DNA of 64,000 nt from Mesotaenium endlicherianum (taxonomy: Eukaryota; Streptophyta; Zygnematophyceae; Zygnematales; Mesotaeniaceae), in assembly GCA_009602735.1 (NCBI GenBank), contig WELA01001485.1, positions 1 through 64,000 of the forward strand, written 5' to 3'. The position numbers and the translations under genes are program-made. Under the pieces are notes generated by a model that worked only from the letters and a program-made list of their open reading frames with translations, had not been told where the DNA came from and made no database searches. The first letter of the stretch is position 1. Each line of letters starts with the position of its first letter. Shown here in pieces: positions 33,621 through 43,202 of this stretch.

Positions 33621-34805
33621 TCAGCAGGTTAATAAATGTATTTCAACAAGGCTGCCTTCTTCGCAGCGCTCTGTTTCTTCATCTACTTTAATCAAACAAT
33701 TGGCTGTTGCAAATGAACGCATCCGGTATGACTCCTGTGCATCCAACAGCGTCACCTTACTTCCATCATAATATCCTTTCAGGAAATGAGTCAATGCATT
33801 TGTTTTAGTATAAACGCCCTCAAGGGGTGTGTGAACAACTGGCAACGACAGGTTGCGCTTATTGAGCAAACTGATCGCATCGAGTACATACTCATAAAAA
33901 CAGGTAAGCACCGAAGATGGGTTGCCGGGTAAACCAAATACAGGCTTATTCATTTTGATTCCTGAGTACAAAGGCTTTCCCGGTTTTTGTTTCACTTTAT
34001 GAAAAAGAGATTCTACTTTGCATGCAGCCGCAGCTTCTGTAACAAAATCATATTTGCCTACGCTTACACCACCCGTGAGTAAAACCATATCGCTCTCATC
34101 CAACGCCTGCTGCAACATATTCTTCAACGTTCTCAGATCATCTTTTGCCCTGTACACTTTTATGCTTTCGATACCGAAAAACTGCAATACAGCAACCAAT
34201 GCATAAGAATTGGATTCATATACCTGTCCGTATTGCAGGGGTTTGCCCGGATCCTGCAACTCGTTACCCGTAACGATCAGGCTGATTTCCGGGTTGGGAT
34301 AAACAGTTGCTTTTTCTATTCCTATTCCTGCCAGAAAACCGATGGATGCAGGCGTAAGCAGGTGGCTCTTTTTCATAGCAATTTCACCTGCTTTTATTTC
34401 CGAGCCCTTCGGTCTTACGTTGGCACCGTGACGGATATGTTCGTCCTGCAAGGTCAGTGCATCATGCGTGGCATTGGTTTTCTCCTGCATGATCACCGTA
34501 TCTGTTCCTGCCGGAACAGGCGCCCCGGTAAAAATGCGGAAAGCTTTACCCGGCATTTTCTTTTTGATAATCCCACTGCCTGCCGGTACTTCACCTGCGA
34601 TCCCGAGAGGCTTTCCCGGTTGCCAGTCCTGGAATGCAAAAGCATATCCATCCATGGCCGATTGTGCAAAAGCGGGGATATCGAATGGTGCGTGCAGGTC
34701 TTCTGCCAATACTTTTCCGGCAGCATCTGCCAGGTGCATGGTTACCGGCTCTAATGCATGAAAAGCTTCGGCTATTCTTTTTTTGGCTTCTGTTACTGAG
34801 ATCAT
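33621..34805 (-). CDS. moeA: MoeA, molybdopterin molybdotransferase
   Basis: 394 residues: PAFAQSAMDGYAFAF (~44-58), GEVPAGS, IFTGAPVPAGTDTVIMQE, SLIVTGNEL, LLTGGVSVGKYDFV, FGLPGNPSSVLTCFYEYV. It inserts molybdate into adenylated molybdopterin after the MogA step. It lies 12 bases after moaA. Confidence 0.94.
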   Translation of the reverse strand: MISVTEAKKRIAEAFHALEPVTMHLADAAGKVLAEDLHAPFDIPAFAQSAMDGYAFAFQDWQPGKPLGIAGEVPAGSGIIKKKMPGKAFRIFTGAPVPAGTDTVIMQEKTNATHDALTLQDEHIRHGANVRPKGSEIKAGEIAMKKSHLLTPASIGFLAGIGIEKATVYPNPEISLIVTGNELQDPGKPLQYGQVYESNSYALVAVLQFFGIESIKVYRAKDDLRTLKNMLQQALDESDMVLLTGGVSVGKYDFVTEAAAACKVESLFHKVKQKPGKPLYSGIKMNKPVFGLPGNPSSVLTCFYEYVLDAISLLNKRNLSLPVVHTPLEGVYTKTNALTHFLKGYYDGSKVTLLDAQESYRMRSFATANCLIKVDEETERCEEGSLVEIHLLTC

Positions 34806-34817
34806 CGTAATTTTTTA

Positions 34818-35798
34818 TCAGCCACCAATGGTGATCATGCTTCTGTTCTGGATTGTGTTGGCATACAGGTGTTCAAAATCTGTATTAAATTGTCCGCCTA
34901 ATTCTTTTGCTTTCCCCCATATCGACTGTTGCACCAGCGGCACTACGGGTTCCCCATTTCTTAAAGCAGTAAGCAGATCGGTTTCTTCTTTCGAGAAAAG
35001 ACAATTCTTCATTTTCCCATCAGCGGTGAGCCGCATCCGGTTGCAACCTCCACAGAAAGGTGCACTCATGGTACTGATCACTGCAAAGCTGCCTGCATGC
35101 CCGGGAACCTGGTATGCTTTCGCCGTATCGTGCGGCTTGCCGGGTAAAGCAGTGAAGGCATAGGTCTTTTCAATGGTATGCATCATTTCCTGCCAGGTAA
35201 CCACTTTATTATTGGTCCACCTGTTGCCGGTAAAAGGCATGAATTCAATGAACCGGATATGAACGGGTTCCAGTTTTGTCCATTCAACAAAATCGGTCAG
35301 TTCATCTTCATTCAATCCTTTCATCACCACCACATTGATCTTAACATGAAAACCCCTGTTCAACAACAGGGCAATATTTTGCTTTACCGTATTAAAATGA
35401 TTTTGCCGGGTGATGAAAAGGAATTTATCTGCCAACAATGTATCCAGGCTGATATTGATGGAACGGACGCCTGCGTCTTCCAATACCTGCACAAACTTAT
35501 GCAGCCTTGTACCATTGGTAGTAAGCGTAAGCGCTACCGGTAATTTCGCGAGTGCTTGCAGGATAGCAGTGGCGTCTTTGCGTACCAGCGGCTCGCCACC
35601 TGTGAGCCTGATTTTCTTCACACCCAGGCTCACAAAAATTTTTGCCAGCTCCTCAATTTCAGCCGCCTGCATCAATTGTTTGGCCGGGGTAAACACATAA
35701 TCTTCTTCCGGCATGCAATAAAAACAACGCAAGTTGCAATTATCTGTCAGCGAGATACGCAAATAGTCGTGAGTCCTGTTATGTTGATCTACCAGCAT
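34818..35798 (-). CDS. moaA: MoaA, GTP 3',8-cyclase (radical SAM)
   Basis: 326 residues. The radical SAM cluster cysteines are Cys21, Cys25, Cys28 (CNLRCFYC), followed by RLTGGEPLVR. The second 4Fe-4S site is in FCGGCNRMRLTADGKMKNCLF, and the protein ends in the conserved Gly-Gly. It makes cyclic pyranopterin precursor with MoaC. First gene of the minus-strand moa-moe operon, 88 bases from the divergent SelT/W/H-like gene. Confidence 0.95.
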   Translation of the reverse strand: MLVDQHNRTHDYLRISLTDNCNLRCFYCMPEEDYVFTPAKQLMQAAEIEELAKIFVSLGVKKIRLTGGEPLVRKDATAILQALAKLPVALTLTTNGTRLHKFVQVLEDAGVRSINISLDTLLADKFLFITRQNHFNTVKQNIALLLNRGFHVKINVVVMKGLNEDELTDFVEWTKLEPVHIRFIEFMPFTGNRWTNNKVVTWQEMMHTIEKTYAFTALPGKPHDTAKAYQVPGHAGSFAVISTMSAPFCGGCNRMRLTADGKMKNCLFSKEETDLLTALRNGEPVVPLVQQSIWGKAKELGGQFNTDFEHLYANTIQNRSMITIGG

Positions 35799-35886
35799 AT
35801 ATATTCTTTTTCATCAACCAGCTCGAATAATCAGTAAATTTATGTAGCCTAAAGGCCCCAACCCAACTTTAATTTATACATTCTAT

Positions 35887-36186
35887 ATGAAGCCCACCAT
35901 CACCATCACTTATTGTCCCAAATGTCACTGGCTGCTGCGCGCCGCTTATATTGCACAGGAGCTGCTGACCACTTTCGAGGCAGAGCTCAAAGCCGTTGCC
36001 CTCGAACCCAGCGAGACCAGCGGCGAATTCCACATCAGTCTCGACAACGAAAAAATTTTCGACCGGAAAGAATACGGTGGCTTTCCCGAAATAAAAGAGC
36101 TGAAGCAAGTCGTAAGGGACCGGGTTAGTCCGGGCAAAAGCCTCGGCCATGCCGATACCAAACCCCACCATACCGATATCCTTTAA
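35887..36186 (+). CDS. SelT/SelW/SelH (Rdx) family thioredoxin-like protein
   Basis: 99 residues. Pattern ITYCPKCHWLLRAAYIAQELL with redox Cys10 and Cys13 (CxxC, no selenocysteine), then GGFPEIKELKQVVRDRVSP and GKSLGHAD. These are small thiol-redox proteins of unclear client. It starts the plus-strand pair with mobA, placing it in molybdenum cofactor or nitrate context. Confidence 0.9.
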   Translation: MKPTITITYCPKCHWLLRAAYIAQELLTTFEAELKAVALEPSETSGEFHISLDNEKIFDRKEYGGFPEIKELKQVVRDRVSPGKSLGHADTKPHHTDIL

Positions 36187-36202
36187 CAAAATAATTCAAA
36201 TT

Positions 36203-36787
36203 ATGTTGGGTATTATCCTTTGCGGTGGTAATAGTTCCAGGATGGGGAGCGACAAAGGGTTGCTCAAACTGGAAGCCAAGACCTGGGCGCAGACAGCCAT
36301 TGATAAAATAACGCCGTTGGGGATACCGGTTAAACTTTCTGTGAACCAGCAACAATACAAAGATTACACAGCAGTTTTCGATGCTGCTGATCTGGTAGTG
36401 GATGCCCCTTCGCTGGATTTACGCGGCCCATTATTAGGTGTACTAAGCTGCCATCTGCAATATCCGCAGAGAGCTCTTTTTGCACTTGCCTGCGATATGC
36501 CGCTGATGGAATCCACTTTGCTCAAAGAACTTCATGAACGATACCAACAGGCACCTGAAGCAGAAGCCTGCGTTTTCACAAACGACGGAGAACCGGAACC
36601 TCTATGCGCTATCTACAGTGCAAGAGGATTGGCTAAGATATTGGCGCTGCTACAGAATGGGCATTTGGCCAAACACAGTATGAAGTACATGCTCGATCAT
36701 CTTAGTATTGTCTGCATTCCCATACAACCACAACAGAAAATCTCGTTCCGCAATTTCAATGCGCATGCAGAACTAAATGGTTTGTAG
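36203..36787 (+). CDS. mobA: MobA-like molybdenum cofactor nucleotidyltransferase
   Basis: 194 residues: ILCGGNSSRMGSDKGLL at ~5-21 (GTP-binding and catalytic loop), LVVDAPSLDLRGPLLGVLS, ALACDMPLM (metal-binding Asp), EPEPLCAIYS. It attaches GMP to Mo-cofactor to give the bis-MGD form, which a NasA-type enzyme requires. The frame is open to 36149, but the family starts at MLGIILCGG, hence ATG 36203. Its 3' end overlaps the convergent rubredoxin gene by 15 bases. Confidence 0.9.
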   Translation: MLGIILCGGNSSRMGSDKGLLKLEAKTWAQTAIDKITPLGIPVKLSVNQQQYKDYTAVFDAADLVVDAPSLDLRGPLLGVLSCHLQYPQRALFALACDMPLMESTLLKELHERYQQAPEAEACVFTNDGEPEPLCAIYSARGLAKILALLQNGHLAKHSMKYMLDHLSIVCIPIQPQQKISFRNFNAHAELNGL

Positions 36788-38272
36788 TTCAAGCCCGGCT
36801 TTTTCAATACGTGTATAGCTCGATTTATCTGCATCGCATAATGGGCAATGGTAATCTTCATCCAATGATTCAAATGCAGTACCGGGAGCTGCTCCTTTCT
36901 CCAGGTCGCCAAACGATTCATCGTATATGGTAAAGCAATGCCGGCATTGGTGTACATAAGATAGCTGCTTCTTCAGTTCGGGTGCTTTCTCAGCAGCTAC
37001 CTGTTTTTCCATGATCGCATTCTTATCTGCACGATTATTATAAAACGCAATCACCAAACGTCTCAACTGTTCACCCAACAAGAATTTCGGATTGGCCCTG
37101 CTGAATACAAAGCCAGTGCGTGCATTCGGATTGAAATCATGTGCACAAAGGATATCATATACATACAGGCATTCCAATCCGCACAAGTTGATCAGTGGCC
37201 TGCGGCGTACCAGTACACTACAGAATACTTCACTTTTTTTCCTGGTTTTGATACCAATGCATACACCGAATGTGCGGGTATCTTCATCATTCAATTTTTT
37301 AACCAGGTAATTTTTCAACTCCAATCCTTCACGGCAATGATCTTCCACCTGGAAATTCAATTCATTGGCAGCATGCCGCATGTTCACCTGGTACTTGTTC
37401 AGCAATTGATTCCATTTGGGCCGGTCTTTTTCCTCCACCCCTTTGATGATGATCGACTTCCAGGGCGTAGAACAAAGCTGGCCGATCTTGGTATCCAGGC
37501 AAAGTTTACACAGCGCTTTCAAAAAATCAACCGCAAACAATTCGTCGCGCCTGTAAATACCCACCCAGTATTTATCGTTGACCCTGTTGACCCCCTCATA
37601 GTAAGGCAGGTTGAAAGCAGGTAATGCCGCAGGTTTTTCAGCAGGCTTGGTAATGTATTGCTGTTTTTGAAGCAGTTGCATCAATGCTTCACCCTTCGCC
37701 TGTTTGTTGTCGTAAAACGCTTCTCTGTGCTGAAAGATCAGTTTTTCAATTTCTTTTGACACACCCGGAATATCATTGGTGTATACCATTTCATTCCATT
37801 CGTAAATACTGTTGGTCTTAGGAAAACGGATGAATAAATGCCAGAAATGAAGGGACGTAGCCGAAGCTACCCAATTAATATTGCCCGTAAGCATGGGTGT
37901 AAAACTCTGGTGACTGTCCGAAACATTGATCTTGAGCTCGGGCTCATAATCGAGTCCATCGAATATATCCTTGTATACACCTTCACTCAGCCAGGTATTG
38001 GTAATGAATATTTCCTCTGCCGGATAAGAGCTTACGATATTGGGATGTTGTTCATTATCCAGATCATAAGGAATGGCCAATTGACCCAATCCTTCACGAA
38101 GTATATGAATGGAATCAGCTGATGCATTCAACAGCAATTGCTGACGCAACCCGAAGCTTACATGCAACACGCCCGCCCTCCTTGCTACTACAAGGATATT
38201 ATAAAGATCGCCAGGCGAGATAATTCCTCCCCTGAAGTTGATCTTGATAGTATGATTGCTTCGTATTCCCAT
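36773..38272 (-). CDS. Rubredoxin joined to a nitrite/sulfite-reductase-like scaffold
   Basis: 499 residues. Residues ~9-75 (FRGGIISPGDLYNILVVARR, then VLHVSFGLRQQLLLN) and ~235-300 look like the two ferredoxin-like half-domains of NirB/sulfite reductases. I find no C-x5-C plus C-x3-C tandem that would hold siroheme and 4Fe-4S. The end is a rubredoxin: Cys443, Cys446, Cys476, Cys479 (CRHC and CPLC around GAAPGTAFE). It is probably an electron carrier or assembly partner for the nitrate reductase encoded 6 bases upstream in the same operon. The role is inferred. Confidence 0.8.
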   Translation of the reverse strand: MGIRSNHTIKINFRGGIISPGDLYNILVVARRAGVLHVSFGLRQQLLLNASADSIHILREGLGQLAIPYDLDNEQHPNIVSSYPAEEIFITNTWLSEGVYKDIFDGLDYEPELKINVSDSHQSFTPMLTGNINWVASATSLHFWHLFIRFPKTNSIYEWNEMVYTNDIPGVSKEIEKLIFQHREAFYDNKQAKGEALMQLLQKQQYITKPAEKPAALPAFNLPYYEGVNRVNDKYWVGIYRRDELFAVDFLKALCKLCLDTKIGQLCSTPWKSIIIKGVEEKDRPKWNQLLNKYQVNMRHAANELNFQVEDHCREGLELKNYLVKKLNDEDTRTFGVCIGIKTRKKSEVFCSVLVRRRPLINLCGLECLYVYDILCAHDFNPNARTGFVFSRANPKFLLGEQLRRLVIAFYNNRADKNAIMEKQVAAEKAPELKKQLSYVHQCRHCFTIYDESFGDLEKGAAPGTAFESLDEDYHCPLCDADKSSYTRIEKAGLELQTI

Positions 38273-38278
38273 ACATGT

Positions 38279-41200
38279 TTATTTTTCAACCAGCACATTT
38301 TCTTTTGCCGATACGCCCAAACAATTTTCCAGGATGGCTTTCACTTCCGGTCGGCAGCTGCCGCAGCCCATGCCGGCGCCTGTAAGCTGGCACAATTGCA
38401 AATGGTCTTTACAACCCTCCTTGATCTTATTGAGCAGGTTGCCTTCGCCCACGTTGTTGCAACTGCATACCAGTTTTCCGATAACAGGTTCCGCGGCCTT
38501 ACCGGAACGCAGTAACTGCAAGCGTTTTTCACTCAGTTCAATTTTTTGTTCGATGAGGTTCCTGAATTCCAGGAACTCAGATTTATCCCCGATAAGGATG
38601 GCGCCGATGAGCCGGTCGTTGTGAATGATGCATTTTTTATAATATCGCTTGGCTTTGTCGATGAATACCACTTCTTCATACGCAGGATCATCAGGACATT
38701 CCACTTCACCCAGCGAACAGAGATCGGTTCCGTGCATTTTTAAAATATTCATCAACAAAGAGCCTGTATAGTATTTTGAAATATCACCGGTCAGGTATCG
38801 CGCAACAATTTCTGCCTGCTGTTCTGCAGCAGCCGTAATGCCATACAGGAATCCTTTGAATTCCGCTATCTCGCCAACAGCAAAAATGTTAGGATCACTG
38901 GTTTGCAGGTACTCGTTGATCAGCACCCCTCTTTTGCAATGCACACCTCCTGCTTTCGCAATCTCAATGTTCGGAACAGTTCCGATGGCTATTACAATAG
39001 CCTGACAGTTCACGATCAATCCACTTTTCAACCGGATGCCCGATACCGTGTTATTACCCAGGAAGCGCTCTATCTCATCGTTATAATAAATCTCTACACC
39101 TTTATCAACCAGCTCTTCATGCAATAATTGACTGCCAAGCGGATCCAACTGACGGTCCATCAGCCTGGATATCCTTTGTACAATGGTCACTTCCACATTC
39201 ACTTCACGCAGCGATGCTGCCAGTTCGATGCCAAGCAATCCTCCGCCTACAATGACCACCCTGCCATTGGCAGCGTCTATGTGATTTTTAAAATGATCAG
39301 CATCGGTTCTGCTACGCATGGTAAAGATTCCTTGCATGGCAGGAACATCCCTGAGCATGGCAGCCCTGCTGCCTGTTGCCATGAGCAGCACATCATACGA
39401 ATGCACACCGCCTTTATCATCGGTAACCAACTTTTTTTCTTTGTCGATATGCGTGATGCTTACACCGCGATGCAGCTTGATATTGTAATGATATTCTTCT
39501 TCATCAGACATTTTCACCAGGTTACCCCAGGGAAGTGTGCCGGTAATATAATCGGGCAGCAATACGCGGTTGTAAAAAGGAAAATTCTCTTTGCTGAATA
39601 TTTCGATCTCGTCTTCTGTATTCAGCGTCCGGTAACTTTTCACAAAGCCGCAAGCGCCTGCACCCGCGCCAATTACAATGATCTTTTGTTTGGGCTTGGT
39701 ATACAATTTTACTTCAACTGCAGAGAATTTAAAATCAGGCTCTTTGCTTTGCGGATCTACCAGGTTATTTGTGAGGTTATTGGCGCGATTGAGATCGCTA
39801 TCCAACACCTTGCCCCAGTGCATGGGCAGGAATACAACGCCCTGTTTAATATTGTCAGACAACCTGGCTTTCACCCGCACATGACCTCTTTCATTGGCGA
39901 TCTCTACCAGGTCGTTCTCCCTGATCTTTCTTTGTGCAGCATCTTCGGGATGCATTTCAAGAAAAGATTCGGATATGTGTTGCTTCAGTTTATTCACTTT
40001 ACCCGTTTTGCTCATGGTATGCCACTGGTCTCGGATACGGCCGGTAGTAAGTATCAGCGGGAAATCGGGGCTAATTTTCTCCGACAGGTTTTCATCAGGA
40101 AAAGAACGGATGATCGCACGTTGAGAAGCTGTATAAAATGTTTTATCGGTAAAAAGTCTTGCAGTGCCATGTCCATTAATAGTCTTTGTATAAGGCCACT
40201 GCACAGCGCGTTTTTCTTTCAGTATAGCATGACTGAGATCACTGATATCAACATGAGTATCCTTTGTCAATGCAGCATGTTCGGCAAAGATGGCGGCCGC
40301 ATTGGGATAATCAAATCCTTTGTATCCCATTTTCTGTGCAAAACGGCAAATGATCTCGGCATCGGGTAACGCCTCGCCGGGCGCTTCTTTTATTTTATGC
40401 AGGTAACCAATGCGTCGTTCAGCATTGGTCATGGTGCCTTCTTTTTCTGCCCAGGCAGCAGCAGGTAATACCACATCGGCGTATTTGATCATCTCCGATT
40501 GATGGCTAATCTCTTGTACTACCACAAATTTTGCTTTTTGCAAAGCAGCTTCTGCCTTGCGCACATCGGGCAGACTGATCAAAGGATTGGTACACAACAC
40601 CCATATCGCTTTAAGCTTGCCTTCGTTCAGTGCATCGAACATTTCGGTAGCGGTCAATCCGGGTTGAGCCGCGATCTTTCCGGGCATAATATTCCAGAAC
40701 TGTTCTACTTCGGCGCGGTGCTGCGGGTTTTGCAAATCGCGATGCGCAGGTAATAAGTTAGACAATCCACCTACTTCCCGCCCGCCCATGGCATTGGGCT
40801 GACCGGTCAGTGAAAGCGGGCCGGAGCCTGGTTTACCAATATGTCCTGTGATGAGATTGAGATTAATGAGCGACAGGTTCTTATTTACACCAATCACACT
40901 CTGGTTAAGACCCATGGTCCACATGGTGATGAACCCATTCGCATCAGCGATCATCCTGGCGGCCAACCTGATATCGCTTTCCTCTATACCGCAGATGATC
41001 GCCGCTTCGGCAACCGTTCTTTCAAAAACGATCGCCCGGTATGTTTCGAATCCTTCTGTATGGTTTTCAATGAATGCAGGGTCGACGTCGTCGTTTTCTA
41101 TGAGTGCCCTGCCAATGGCATGATGCAGTGTGATATCCGTTCCGGGATTCAGTTGTAAATGAAGATCAGCGAGGGAACAGGTTTGTGTTTTACGCGGATC

Positions 41201-41824
41201 GCTTACAATGATCTTGAGGGCCGGATTTTTTTCTTTGGCTTTTTCTACCCGTTGCCATAAGATCGGGTGACACCAGGCGGGGTTGGCGCCTGCTACAAAG
41301 ATCAGATCGGCCAGTTCAATATCATCATAGCATACGGGTACACAATCTTCACCAAGGCTCATCTTATAGCCGGCCACAGCGCTACTCATACACAGCCGCG
41401 AATTGGTGTCGATGTTATTGGTTCCGATGAACCCCTTCACCAGTTTGTTGATCACATAATATTCTTCTGTGAGACATTGACCGGAAGCATAGAAAGCAAC
41501 CGCATCGGGTCCGTATTTATCAATCAATGTTTTGAACACTGCAGCCGTTCTTTCCAATACACTATCCCACGAAACCTTTTGCCTTGGCTGATTTCTGGCG
41601 TAACGCATTTCAGGATAGAAAATACGGTCGCTGGTATCGTTCACCGTATAGTGCAGGTTCCTGCCTTTGCTGCAAAGCTGTCCCCTGTTCACCGGATGAT
41701 CGGCATCTCCTTCAATGGTAACCCGTCCAAGCTTATCGGTATCTGCCACAATGCCGCAGCCTACACCACAGTAACAACAGATAGTTGTTTTTTTTTCGAT
41801 ACTATTTGTCTTTATCTCACTCAC
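38279..41824 (-). CDS. nasA: Assimilatory nitrate reductase with fused FAD/NAD(P)H reductase and BFD domain
   Basis: 1181 residues. The N-terminal 4Fe-4S site is Cys16, Cys19, Cys23, Cys51. The likely molybdenum ligand is Cys145 in SRLCMSSAV. Bis-MGD-binding segments follow to ~720 (TMGLNQSVIGVNKN, GPLSLTGQPNAMGGREVGGL, LTTGRIRDQWHTMSKTG). From ~735 there is a NirB-like pyridine-nucleotide oxidoreductase (IIVIGAGAGACGFV, RVVIVGGGLLGIELAAS, FAVGEIAEF). The C-terminus is a BFD 2Fe-2S domain (LVCSCNNVGEG, then GMGCGSCRPEV). It reduces nitrate to nitrite in the cytoplasm, with its own electron entry. Neighbours are NarK, NirBD and the rubredoxin protein. Confidence 0.92.
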   Translation of the reverse strand: MSEIKTNSIEKKTTICCYCGVGCGIVADTDKLGRVTIEGDADHPVNRGQLCSKGRNLHYTVNDTSDRIFYPEMRYARNQPRQKVSWDSVLERTAAVFKTLIDKYGPDAVAFYASGQCLTEEYYVINKLVKGFIGTNNIDTNSRLCMSSAVAGYKMSLGEDCVPVCYDDIELADLIFVAGANPAWCHPILWQRVEKAKEKNPALKIIVSDPRKTQTCSLADLHLQLNPGTDITLHHAIGRALIENDDVDPAFIENHTEGFETYRAIVFERTVAEAAIICGIEESDIRLAARMIADANGFITMWTMGLNQSVIGVNKNLSLINLNLITGHIGKPGSGPLSLTGQPNAMGGREVGGLSNLLPAHRDLQNPQHRAEVEQFWNIMPGKIAAQPGLTATEMFDALNEGKLKAIWVLCTNPLISLPDVRKAEAALQKAKFVVVQEISHQSEMIKYADVVLPAAAWAEKEGTMTNAERRIGYLHKIKEAPGEALPDAEIICRFAQKMGYKGFDYPNAAAIFAEHAALTKDTHVDISDLSHAILKEKRAVQWPYTKTINGHGTARLFTDKTFYTASQRAIIRSFPDENLSEKISPDFPLILTTGRIRDQWHTMSKTGKVNKLKQHISESFLEMHPEDAAQRKIRENDLVEIANERGHVRVKARLSDNIKQGVVFLPMHWGKVLDSDLNRANNLTNNLVDPQSKEPDFKFSAVEVKLYTKPKQKIIVIGAGAGACGFVKSYRTLNTEDEIEIFSKENFPFYNRVLLPDYITGTLPWGNLVKMSDEEEYHYNIKLHRGVSITHIDKEKKLVTDDKGGVHSYDVLLMATGSRAAMLRDVPAMQGIFTMRSRTDADHFKNHIDAANGRVVIVGGGLLGIELAASLREVNVEVTIVQRISRLMDRQLDPLGSQLLHEELVDKGVEIYYNDEIERFLGNNTVSGIRLKSGLIVNCQAIVIAIGTVPNIEIAKAGGVHCKRGVLINEYLQTSDPNIFAVGEIAEFKGFLYGITAAAEQQAEIVARYLTGDISKYYTGSLLMNILKMHGTDLCSLGEVECPDDPAYEEVVFIDKAKRYYKKCIIHNDRLIGAILIGDKSEFLEFRNLIEQKIELSEKRLQLLRSGKAAEPVIGKLVCSCNNVGEGNLLNKIKEGCKDHLQLCQLTGAGMGCGSCRPEVKAILENCLGVSAKENVLVEK

Positions 41825-41862
41825 GGTAATGATTTAATAAGGCAAGCAATCGTTGACAGGTA

Positions 41863-43164
41863 TTACTTGTTGTATTCCATCGCCATTTTCAGACGCACAC
41901 GTTTTTCTTCTTTTGAGAACCTGGTCACCAGTACTATCAGTGATACGCCAATGACGATCATTCCTATATAGCTGAACGCGTCCAGGTAAGTAATACCTTT
42001 CGCTTTGAACAGGAATCCGAACAACATTCCTCCTACATTGCCTCCGGCGCCTACAATACCGCTCACTAAGCCTATGTTCTTTTCGCTGATAAATGGTGTA
42101 ATGGCATAAGTAGTACCGTTAGCCATTTTAAGGAACAGGGCAAAAAAGATCATGAAGAAAATGGCCATACCAAAAGAACCCGATTTGGCAAACAGGATCA
42201 GGCCGAATCCTTCCAGCAGCAGTACCAGCGACAAAAGAATACCCTTTCCCCACATACCATAAGCTTTCCCTACTTTGTCTGCAAGGAGTCCGCCAAGCGC
42301 TCTTGCAAAAAGATTCATGAAGCCGAATAAGCCTGCACAGAGACCGGCGGTGCCCTGGCTGAGTTTGTATTCCTGTACAAAATGAAGGGCCGCTACATTA
42401 TCGAATGTGATCTCCATTCCAAAACAAACGGCATAAGCGAGTGCGAGCGACCATACACGCCAGTCTTTCAGCACGCTGTAATTCTTTTTTCCTTTGACTT
42501 TAGGCGCTCTTTCTATTTCGTCGAAATTCCCGGCAGGTGTGTCTTTGGTAAAACGATAATAGAGAAATGCAGCGATGAGCATCAATGCGCCGGGAACGAT
42601 CATCGCATAACGCCAAGCTTCCTGTTTGGTATAGCCTATACCCACAATGGCGGCGAATATCACCGGCATGATCATATTGGTAACACCTCCGCCCAGGTTA
42701 CCCCACCCACCGGCTACAGCGTTGGCAGTTCCTTTGATTTCCGGGGCAAACATCATGGAAGTATGGAACTGTGTGATCACGAAAGAAGCGCCAATAACAC
42801 TGATAGCCAGGCGAAACAACAGAAATGAAGTGTAATCATGTGCAAAACCCACGCACATCACGGGAATAGCACCCAGTAACAACAAAGCGGTATAGGTTTT
42901 TCTTGGGCCCCATATATCGCATAATTTTCCGATTAGCAAACGGGCGATAATGGTACCTGATACTGATGCAATAACCACATTACCTATCTGCGATTTATCG
43001 AGGTGAAGGTCTTCCTTGATGGTAGGCATCAAAGGAGCAAGGCCAAACCACCCAAAGAAACATACAAAAAAAGTAAACCACGTAATATGAAAACTACGCA
43101 TCTGAATTCCTTTAAAGGAAAAGACATTGAGTTTAGTGAGTGGTTGATTCGGATTGAGCGACAT
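41863..43164 (-). CDS. narK: NarK/NasA-type nitrate/nitrite MFS transporter
   Basis: 433 residues, 12 membrane helices. Both nitrate-signature loops are present: GGWGNLGGGVTNMIMP (~153-168) and GIVGAGGNVGGMLFGF (near 370). Conserved arginines in FLLFRLAISVIGASFV and the helix-8 region fit substrate binding. It brings nitrate in for the reductase encoded 38 bases downstream. Confidence 0.92.
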   Translation of the reverse strand: MSLNPNQPLTKLNVFSFKGIQMRSFHITWFTFFVCFFGWFGLAPLMPTIKEDLHLDKSQIGNVVIASVSGTIIARLLIGKLCDIWGPRKTYTALLLLGAIPVMCVGFAHDYTSFLLFRLAISVIGASFVITQFHTSMMFAPEIKGTANAVAGGWGNLGGGVTNMIMPVIFAAIVGIGYTKQEAWRYAMIVPGALMLIAAFLYYRFTKDTPAGNFDEIERAPKVKGKKNYSVLKDWRVWSLALAYAVCFGMEITFDNVAALHFVQEYKLSQGTAGLCAGLFGFMNLFARALGGLLADKVGKAYGMWGKGILLSLVLLLEGFGLILFAKSGSFGMAIFFMIFFALFLKMANGTTYAITPFISEKNIGLVSGIVGAGGNVGGMLFGFLFKAKGITYLDAFSYIGMIVIGVSLIVLVTRFSKEEKRVRLKMAMEYNK

Positions 43165-43202
43165 ATAATTCAGTTATAAAAGGTGAATAAAAGAGGCTGG
43201 TA

